The position numbers were made by a program, and so were the translations under genes. The notes beneath the pieces are model-generated. The model did no database searches. It was given only the letters and a program-made list of their open reading frames with translations, and was not told where the DNA came from. Shown here one piece after another: positions 36,407-43,400 of a stretch of 64,000 nt of DNA (the first letter of the stretch is position 1; each line of letters opens with the position of its first letter). The DNA comes from Sulfuricurvum sp. GTDB taxonomy: Bacteria; Campylobacterota; Campylobacteria; Campylobacterales; Sulfurimonadaceae. Location of the stretch: the NCBI RefSeq assembly GCF_023229695.1, contig NZ_JALNYS010000008.1:76890-140889 (forward strand). The letters run 5' to 3'.

Positions 36407-36896
36407 ACACAAGGGGAGCGAAGCCCCCCATGTTACGCTGGCCGCTGAGGCACTGAAGCTTGCCTCTGACGAGGCAGATCTAAATCGATCAGATATTGAA
36501 CTGCCGATTAACAATGAAGCACGTAAAACGAATCTCTATAAAATGTCCACCAAAGATGAGATCCTTTCGGTTTTCAGAGTCGGACAAAGAGTGCGTCTTG
36601 TAAAAGCAATTCGAAACGACGGAACCTATCCGCACGCAAAAGTCGGTGATGTTCTTGTTGAAGCCGGTTCGGAAGGGTATGTCCGTAAAATCGGCGATTT
36701 TTTGCAGACCATACGGGTGTACGAAGTGAACTTTATTGAAGAAGGGTTGACGTTCGGATGCCGTGAAGCGGAGCTGGAAAGTGCCCTTGAAGATGACGGT
36801 TATGACGAAGTGGCCGAAGAGCTTAAATGGCTTAAAGAACATCGTGCCGCGAGAGCCGCTGAAAAAGCGGCGCAATCTCAAGAAGGGGAGGGGTAA
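36363..36896 (+). CDS. nifZ: NifZ-type protein with N-terminal extension
   Basis: The NifZ domain is FRVGQRVRLVKAIRNDGTYP through RVYEVNFIEEGLTFGC; NifZ helps P-cluster maturation in the MoFe protein. GAGGAGG lies six bases before the ATG at 36363, so this start is well supported and adds about 60 residues before the core Met at 36543. The DNA for that extension carries two hairpins: GGGG/CCCC at 36413-36427 and TGCCTC/GAGGCA at 36461-36476. This suggests that it came from an inserted palindromic element. Confidence 0.85.
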   Translation: MESTPVSAKPQSVFEHKGSEAPHVTLAAEALKLASDEADLNRSDIELPINNEARKTNLYKMSTKDEILSVFRVGQRVRLVKAIRNDGTYPHAKVGDVLVEAGSEGYVRKIGDFLQTIRVYEVNFIEEGLTFGCREAELESALEDDGYDEVAEELKWLKEHRAARAAEKAAQSQEGEG

Positions 36897-36921
36897 TTCA
36901 CTTTTTGAGATTTGTGCATCC

Positions 36922-36957
36922 TTTATCGATACGAAATGCCATGAGCGTATCGATAAA
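36922..36957. repeat. 12-base-pair perfect hairpin between nifZ and ferredoxin gene
   Basis: TTTATCGATACG and CGTATCGATAAA pair perfectly across a 12-base loop, 25 bases after nifZ. There is no T run, so it may protect or process the nif transcript rather than end it. The rest of the 180-base gap has shorter G/C hairpins. Confidence 0.6.
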
Positions 36958-37077
36958 ATCGAGTTCGTAGATATCGGAAAGCTTTGAAAAGGGATGCCCC
37001 CTTCCAAAGCCGGATGGTAACGTTGCCAAAGGGGCTTTGCCTCTTTGAGTGAATCATAAATCTAGGGAGGAGTCAAA

Positions 37078-37458
37078 ATGGTAAACGTCATTTTTTGTGG
37101 ATTCGGCGGAGGCCAGGACAAACGTGTTTTTGCAAAAGCCGGAGATTTGTTGTTACGCGTTGCCGAAAGCAACGGGATCAAAATACCGACGGATTGTACC
37201 GACGGAATGTGCGCGAGCTGTGCCGTACGGATCGAAGATATCTCAAATGATGAGGCAATCGCTTCGACGGAAGAGGACTATTCATCCAAAGGGCAAGCAG
37301 TCTATATGGATGATAAAGAGCTTGAAACATTGATGCAAATGGGTGCAATCAATAAAAAAGAGGCGGAAGTCGCACAACAGTTCAATCGTCCGACACCGGT
37401 ACGCCTTGCGTGCCAATGCGTCATTAAAGAGTCTATTCTGGTTAAACCGTATAACTAA
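37078..37458 (+). CDS. 2Fe-2S ferredoxin, nif-associated (126 residues)
   Basis: This plant-type 2Fe-2S ferredoxin has ligands in CTDGMCASCAVRI and a distal ACQCVI. Its N-terminal and middle parts are a little longer than standard ferredoxins. GGGAGGAG precedes the ATG. Its place in the nif cluster makes electron donation to nitrogenase or to cofactor assembly likely. Confidence 0.88.
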   Translation: MVNVIFCGFGGGQDKRVFAKAGDLLLRVAESNGIKIPTDCTDGMCASCAVRIEDISNDEAIASTEEDYSSKGQAVYMDDKELETLMQMGAINKKEAEVAQQFNRPTPVRLACQCVIKESILVKPYN

Positions 37459-37470
37459 AATCGGCTGAGT

Positions 37471-37567
37471 TTGACTTTACGCACTTTGCCTTAACAGGTA
37501 CTTCAAGGGGAATTAATCTCCCGTATCCGAAAGATACGGGTAGCTTTAGGGGGGTGCGTAACATCAG
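37471..37567 (+). repeat. MITE-like dispersed repeat, copy 5 (internal deletion)
   Basis: Starts TTGACTTTACGCAC, has the first hairpin (CCCGTATC/GATACGGG) and then jumps from TTAGGGGG directly to GTGCGTAACATCAG. The second and third hairpins are lost. No flanking direct repeat is seen. It lies between the two ferredoxin genes. Confidence 0.8.
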
Positions 37568-37633
37568 TAAGTACTAAAAGTACATGCGAAAGTGTGTACG
37601 GGTTTCTTGCAAAAGGAACTTAGCGTTAGCGTA

Positions 37634-37657
37634 GTTTCATCCGTTTACGGATGAAAC
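37634..37657. repeat. Perfect 10-base-pair hairpin upstream of second ferredoxin
   Basis: GTTTCATCCG and CGGATGAAAC pair across TTTA, 30 bases before the ferredoxin start. It may be a transcript-stability element or part of a small mobile element; there is no T run directly after it. Confidence 0.55.
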
Positions 37658-37687
37658 ATAAAAAATAATATAAAACAAGGGGTTGAG

Positions 37688-37978
37688 ATGACAACACGCG
37701 TAGAAATTATAAATGACTTTTTGGCTATCAATGTCAAACCGGGCAAAACGATTCAAGATATCGTAGAAGCTTCAGGAAGTGCTTTACCATTCGGATGCCG
37801 TGACGGTGAGTGTGGAACCTGTGTCGTAATGATCGAATCGGGGATGGAATTTATGAGTGAAATCAACGAAAAAGAGAAAACGGTATTGAAAACAGTCGGC
37901 GAAACGAGTCCGAAAGCACGTTTGGCATGCCAAATGAAAGTTGTATCGCCTAACGGTTTGGTACGTATCAAATATTAA
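37688..37978 (+). CDS. 2Fe-2S ferredoxin, second copy (96 residues)
   Basis: A compact plant-type 2Fe-2S ferredoxin: FGCRDGECGTCVVMI supplies three ligands and ARLACQMKV the fourth. AGGGGTTGAG precedes the ATG. It follows the first ferredoxin gene after MITE-like copy 5 and likely serves nitrogen fixation. Confidence 0.88.
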   Translation: MTTRVEIINDFLAINVKPGKTIQDIVEASGSALPFGCRDGECGTCVVMIESGMEFMSEINEKEKTVLKTVGETSPKARLACQMKVVSPNGLVRIKY

Positions 37979-38095
37979 GTTCTATTGGTTTCGAGTGCCG
38001 AAAGTGTCTAGCCCGCAGTGGTTTGACCGTCAATAGAACGGGCCCTTTGACTCCAAGTCTCTATAAGTGAGGAAACTCACTTGTAAGAGCTTTTC
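37979..38095 (+). ncRNA. Possible structured RNA with terminator-like hairpin before rpoN
   Basis: GTTCTATTG (37979-37987) pairs perfectly with CAATAGAAC (38031-38039). Inside that loop GCCCG (38011-38015) can pair with CGGGC (38039-38043) just outside, a pseudoknot-like layout, and GGTTTGACC forms a small hairpin. Downstream a long hairpin (AAGTGAG/CTCACTT with a GAAA loop, extended by CTCT/AGAG) is followed by CTTTT. The order, compact fold then terminator-shaped hairpin ahead of a gene, resembles a riboswitch or attenuator. I cannot match it to a known class. Confidence 0.4.
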
Positions 38096-38254
38096 ATCCT
38101 GCCGCATATGGCACTAAAACCTCTCTCCCGAGGCACATTTCTCTATATTGCCTCTTTTTTAATCATGTTAATGATGATAATTTAACTATAATTTTGATTA
38201 GAACAAAATATGCTGTAAGTTTTGAAAACAAACTTATTTAGATAGGTGATTATC

Positions 38255-39520
38255 ATGCGAACGACACTCTCTTATAAACAAAAACAATTACCCCGACTCT
38301 CGATGCAGACATGGCTTCCGCTGCTTCAATGTTCCTTAAACGATTTGGAAAAGCATCTTCAGGTTATTACAAACGAAAACCCGTGTATTGATATGAAATC
38401 GGGATTTGAAGAGTCGAATGCCCAGGCAGGCGGTACATCGGCATACGGTGCATTTCAAAACTACGTCTCCAATGCGTCAAGCGAGCAGATCGAGTGGCTC
38501 AGTATCGCATCAACCTCTTTATATGAAAAACTGGACGATCAGATCGTCGCACCGCTCTTTCCGACGCCGATTTCCCAGAAAATAGCCCGTCAGATCATTT
38601 ATTACATTAACGATGAAGGATATTTTGAAGGGAGCGTCGAAGAGGTTGCTGAGCAATGCGATACCGACCCCCATACGGTGGAGCGGGTACGCCAGCGATT
38701 TGCCCATCTTGAACCTTCCGGCGTAGGGGCGGTGGATTACAAAGAGTCGTTTTTGTTCCAGCTGGGCGATTATGATCTCGACGATGAGTTGAGTATTCTA
38801 CTCGGGGCGATGATTTTACAGTTTGACAAGATGGAAAAGTTTATCAACCACCCCCGCCTTGCCGATGCCAAACATATTTTGCAGCATCTTAAAAACCCTC
38901 CCGCATTGGAGTACATGGAGCCTGAGACCCAGATCACTCCCGACCTTTTCGTCGAATTTGTCGGATCGGAGCTCAATATCCGTATCAATCACGCCTTTTA
39001 TCCCGATTTGCAGGTAAACATGATCGATAAATACGACAATTTTGCCAAACAAAAATTCAAAGAGGCGCGGGAGCTGGTCAAACTTCTCGATCTGCGCAAA
39101 GCAACCCTCTACAACATAGCGCTGGTCCTCATCGAAAAGCAGTATGCTTTTTTTATGGGGGGAGAGCTCAAACCGCTCCGTCTTCAAGACGTCGCCGATG
39201 AACTGGGATTTAACGAATCGACGATCTCACGGGCTATTTCGGATAAATACATTCAGACGGAGCGGGGGCTTTTGGCATTCAAAGAGTTTTTTTCAAACTC
39301 CATCGGAGAAGTATCCACCTCGGAGATAAAACATTTTCTCCAGCGCCTCGTCAGCAGTGAAGAAAAAGAAAATCCGTTCAGCGACAAAGATCTGCATGAA
39401 ACGATTGAAGAGCGCTTCGGGGTCAAAATGGTCCGTCGGCTCATTGCCAAATACCGTCAGGAACTTGACATCCCCTCGTACAAAGAGCGGCAGTTTTTGT
39501 ATAAACTGGAGCTGATTTAA
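38255..39520 (+). CDS. rpoN: RNA polymerase sigma-54 factor
   Basis: This 421-residue sigma-54 has the glutamine-rich activator region I (SYKQKQLPRLSMQTWLPLLQ), a core-binding middle and a helix-turn-helix region (VADELGFNESTISRAISDKY). The C-terminal RpoN box reads VRRLIAKYRQELDIPSY. The ATG at 38255 has AGG eight bases upstream. Its place at the end of the nif cluster suggests a nif-dedicated copy; Campylobacterota usually have another rpoN for flagella elsewhere. Confidence 0.93.
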   Translation: MRTTLSYKQKQLPRLSMQTWLPLLQCSLNDLEKHLQVITNENPCIDMKSGFEESNAQAGGTSAYGAFQNYVSNASSEQIEWLSIASTSLYEKLDDQIVAPLFPTPISQKIARQIIYYINDEGYFEGSVEEVAEQCDTDPHTVERVRQRFAHLEPSGVGAVDYKESFLFQLGDYDLDDELSILLGAMILQFDKMEKFINHPRLADAKHILQHLKNPPALEYMEPETQITPDLFVEFVGSELNIRINHAFYPDLQVNMIDKYDNFAKQKFKEARELVKLLDLRKATLYNIALVLIEKQYAFFMGGELKPLRLQDVADELGFNESTISRAISDKYIQTERGLLAFKEFFSNSIGEVSTSEIKHFLQRLVSSEEKENPFSDKDLHETIEERFGVKMVRRLIAKYRQELDIPSYKERQFLYKLELI

Positions 39521-39565
39521 AATAATCACGGATGTTACGCAAAATAATAATTATTTTTGATTCCA

Positions 39566-39841
39566 TTAATATACCTCGTCGTGGGTTCCGATATCCATCG
39601 GGATAATCTCTTTGTCAGTGATGATAAACTCAATAATCATGCGATAACTCATCGTGATTGAAACCGAATGGTAATCCGACTTTTTCCCTTGCAATTTGTG
39701 TAAACGTAAAGAGGGATGAAAAGGATTGTCTTCCAGTATTACCATCGTTTTTTTATAACGCTCATAAACATCAGGATGACGTTTGAAACATTTCAATGCT
39801 TTTGTCTTGAAATCATCGGTCAGTTTAATCGTGTAGGGCAT
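39566..39841 (-). CDS. RelE/ParE-superfamily toxin
   Basis: This 91-residue toxin has the fold of YafQ/RelE/ParE proteins: TDDFKTKALKCFKRHPDVYE, NPFHPSLRLHKLQGKK, then SYRMIIEFIITDKEII. Such proteins cleave mRNA on the ribosome or poison gyrase. The gene starts inside the antitoxin gene (17-base overlap), the usual antitoxin-first order. Confidence 0.88.
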   Translation of the reverse strand: MPYTIKLTDDFKTKALKCFKRHPDVYERYKKTMVILEDNPFHPSLRLHKLQGKKSDYHSVSITMSYRMIIEFIITDKEIIPMDIGTHDEVY

Positions 39842-40082
39842 TTTCTATCTCTTTAAAATGCGCCTCTAAATCGGTGGTGTATCGTCCTGCCGCAATATCT
39901 GCCATGGCATTGTCATACGCTTTGTCGAGTTCCATTGCCCGGAGTTCTTTATAACGTTCGATATCGATTACAACGTATTTGTTTTTACCCCGTACATTGA
40001 TGATGACCTCTTCAGCTTTCTCGAACAGTTTATCGAAGAGGGAAACCCCTTTGGTCTTTACTTCGTTTGCCATTACTACCAC
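39825..40082 (-). CDS. Phd/YefM-like antitoxin
   Basis: This 85-residue antitoxin partners the RelE/ParE-type toxin. The N-terminal half (FEKAEEVIINVRGKNKYVVI) resembles the DNA-binding part of Phd/YefM antitoxins; the C-terminal tail (LEAHFKEIENALHD) would cover the toxin. The GTG start at 40082 is preferred because GGAG lies six bases upstream; the ATG at 40073 is too far from it. Confidence 0.82.
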   Translation of the reverse strand: MVVMANEVKTKGVSLFDKLFEKAEEVIINVRGKNKYVVIDIERYKELRAMELDKAYDNAMADIAAGRYTTDLEAHFKEIENALHD

Positions 40083-40169
40083 AATCGTCTCCTTAATAGT
40101 ACTATTAATTATATTATATAGAGTATTTTATAATTTGCCCTTAAATGCGCGGTCGAGATATTCGACACT

Positions 40170-40367
40170 ATGGGTTTGGATGTCGAGAGGTGGGAGGGTA
40201 ATTTCAAACTCATACAGAATGAAGCGATGATGATAGAGCGGATCGGATATATTCACAATAATCCCGTTAAACGGGGATATGTGGATGAAGCGTCACACTG
40301 ACGTTACAGCAGTGCACGGAACTATGAAGGCAAGGAGGGACTTATCGATGTTGAACGAATGTGGTAA
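40170..40367 (+). pseudogene. Broken 3' fragment of a RAYT transposase gene
   Basis: From about 40191 the DNA is nearly identical to the 3' third of the intact RAYT gene at 49667-50200, including its end and the following AAAAAAGGTTT. A single change turns the TGG of ASHWRYSS into TGA (40299-40301), and the first two-thirds of the gene are gone. It lies in the 378-base gap between the antitoxin gene and the giant protein gene. It is followed by a REP-like palindrome (CAACGT-GG-ACGTTG, 40396-40409). Confidence 0.85.
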
Positions 40368-40428
40368 CCGAAAAAAGGTTTCAGATATCAGTATGCAACG
40401 TGGACGTTGGGAACGTTGGGAACGAAAT

Positions 40429-40451
40429 GATGCGAAGCAGTGCTTCGCATC
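40429..40451. terminator. Perfect 11-base-pair hairpin after the giant gene
   Basis: GATGCGAAGCA and TGCTTCGCATC pair around a single G, nine bases past the stop of the 1652-residue gene on the minus strand, followed there by ATTTCGTT. It is a likely terminator and also could be part of the RAYT-associated debris. Confidence 0.55.
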
Positions 40452-40460
40452 GACATAAGA

Positions 40461-43400
40461 TCAGTAATGCATGATTTGCAGACGGGGGGCGTAGGCTACC
40501 TCTTCGAATTTTTTCGCAAAAGCGCGAAACGATTCGGTGTATTGGCGCCCCCCTGCGGGATCGTTGATTCGCAGGAAGGTCCCATCTACCGTCCCGTCTC
40601 CGTAGATACCGCGAATAACACGGGCATGGATTGCCCACAGAGCGCCGGGTGCTTCGTCGGCGACGGCGATCAGGGGGCCGTGATTTTCGATCAGTGAACG
40701 CAGTCCGCTAATCGTATAGCTCATCGGCGGCTCTGCGGTTAGGCCACAGGCTGAGGCGAATGCGTCGTGTTCCGCACCGGGAAGACCCACATTGTTGTCG
40801 AACATGGTGCGGTATTTGGCACCGGCTGTGTCCATGGCCGTCTGGATCGTATAGGTGGCGTTATCGTGCCATGAGAGCATCATCGTAGCCACTGTCGCCC
40901 AGCAGGTCATGTTGGAGGGTTGCGCAATGATGGGGACCAGTCCGGGGACGGTATAATCAAAGGAACTGCCGCTTCCGGTGGTGGCGGTCTCTTTGATCTG
41001 GATACTGGCACCGGCACCGTCTTGCAGCATAATATTCGACTGGGATTTGGCTCCTTGCGCTTTAATGAGTTCTTTGACTTCGGGTTGTTCGGTCAGAGAA
41101 GCGGCTTTGTTTGTCGGCTCTCCGACGAGAGAGCTCAAGGCACTGTAGGAGAGTTTATTGGCCTGATCTTTCGAGATTTGCTGCTCAGTTTCGGCCTGCT
41201 GGATCGTTTTGAGGGTTTTGCCAATATCTTTTTTCATCCCCTGCTGTTTTTGGATATCGGCGGCGATATTGGCCAGATCGGTCACACTTTTTGAGGTGGT
41301 CTCCAGCGCTTTGATCGCGTTGGACTGTGTTCCCGCCAAGCCTGTCATGTCTTTAAAAGCGTCGCTTTTGCCCAGCAGCGAGTAGGCTGCGGCGAGCCCG
41401 GTCGGATCGGGAGCTGAGGGGGCATTTTGCATTGTTATGATGCTGGTAGGGAAGTCTTTGACCTGTAGATTCCCCGGATCGCTGCGGCGGCTGTCGGTCG
41501 AAACGGTGCCGATCGCGGTCGGTTTGGTTCCGCAGGGAGCATCCTCAAATCGCCAGTGGCGGCTGTCGTCGATCTCTTCGCAGCTGTTGCAGCGTCCCAT
41601 GACCGATTCGGCATAGACCCCTTTGGTCGGGACACTGATACGGAATGGATCGGGTTTGGCAGTGGGTTGATAAAAGCCCATAAGGTCTTCAACTCCTCGG
41701 AACACCGGATCAAGCCGCTCTCCGGGAACCACTTTAAGGATCAGGTTGTTGCCGACGATCCCCATAATTTTGTTCTCTACGACGCTCGCGACGCTCCGCC
41801 CGCCCGAGTTGGGGGCGATGTATCCATCAAGCAGTCCGAAGAGGCGGCTGCCGTCCATGCTTCCCCAGATCAGTTTGTGCGACATCTCCATATGTTCGTT
41901 TAAAAACGCAATCAGCGCAGCTGCGGCTTCGCGGTCCTCTTTACGCGGGTTGCGTTGTTCGTTGGTATTCATCGGGGTGTAGAGGAGGGCCGCATCGGTC
42001 GTGTAGACGATGGTGAATCCCCCATGGATTTCGACGCTATTAATGATGTCGTTGTTGATGTGGGCGTTTCGTAAAATATACTCACTCATGTGCACCGTGC
42101 GATAATGGAGATAGCCGGAACGGAGGATGATTTTCGATGCGGCTGTCACTATCGTATTGGCTCGGAAACGGAGATGTTTGATTTGGCGTCGGGTGATGTT
42201 CTGGAGGCTCTTGCTGGCAATACTCACCTGCAAAGGAGCGCGTTTGCGGTAGGTGGAGAGGATCGTATAGTCTAGATCGAGTCTCACCTCCGCACCGTTA
42301 TCGGCGATGGCGTCGATTTGAAGGGTCTCGATAAACGAGCGGACGATGGCGGGGGCATACTGCTCCTCGAAAATCGCGTCTTTCTCCGCCTCACTCAGAG
42401 GAACTTCCTGTTCGAGATGAAAGACCATTTTACCGATAAACCACGGAAAAGGGATCGAGAGATCGTATTCTTCGGTTTTGGTCGCCTCTTCGACACTCTT
42501 GATATAGGGGCGTTTGAAGTCGAAAGTGATCGTAAAATTTCCGCTAAACTCTTCGATAGTTTCGTCGCAGTAGCTTCCGACCGGAAAATCGGAGTTGGCA
42601 TAATTGGTCTCGATCCTCTCGATCGCATCGAATCCTCTGCGCAGTTTGGTTCCATAGATGCCGCGTCGCAGAGTATTGCTCCAGCGGAGTACTTTGGCGT
42701 GATCAAAATGGCTCATCGGCAGCGGCACGAACAGACACTCCTGTACATCGGCGAGGTTCTGCTCGATCGCATAATGGCGGAGCACTTCGAAATACTCCAC
42801 CGTCATCGCGTGACAATGGTTGTTGTTTTTGATCACTTCGGTCTGGACGCTCAGGTTTTCATTTTGTCCCACCGTCTGGATGACGGTGCTTCGCTGCCCC
42901 CGTAGCGACGAGGCGGACTGGGAGACGTTATCTTGCAACCGGTTCAAAGAACTTCCCGAGAGATTGCGGGCCGAGTTTTGGCTGGCGGTCGAGGTGGACG
43001 ATGCCCCCGAGTGGGAGACGCCGCCGGCGATACCGAAGGCGATACCGGAGATAAATCCCCCTACACCTCCACCGATCCCGCCGCTGGTGGAACTGGTTTT
43101 ATTGGTGGAGCGGGCATTAATGTTTTCGCTGAAGGAGGAGTTGATGATCTCACTGATATCTCTATCGCGGGAGATCTCGGCTTCGAGCGACTCGTAAACG
43201 CTCTGGTTTTCACTCCGCCCGGCACGCTCATTGCGGTCCCAGTCGAGAATAGCGATCTGTTTTTCCTGGCATGGGGCGAGGGGGAGACTGTAGAGGAGGT
43301 CCCCGAGCGAATAGCCGTCGGCTTTCCATTGCTGTTTAAAATGGAGGAGATGGCCGTGGGCAATCGTCGTATTTTCGTAAACCGTCGGCGTTTCGTCCCA

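Noticed and set aside
37595..37620. Sigma-54 -12-like TTGCA before the second ferredoxin gene
   Set aside because: The expected TGGCAC five bases further upstream is absent (GTACGG instead).
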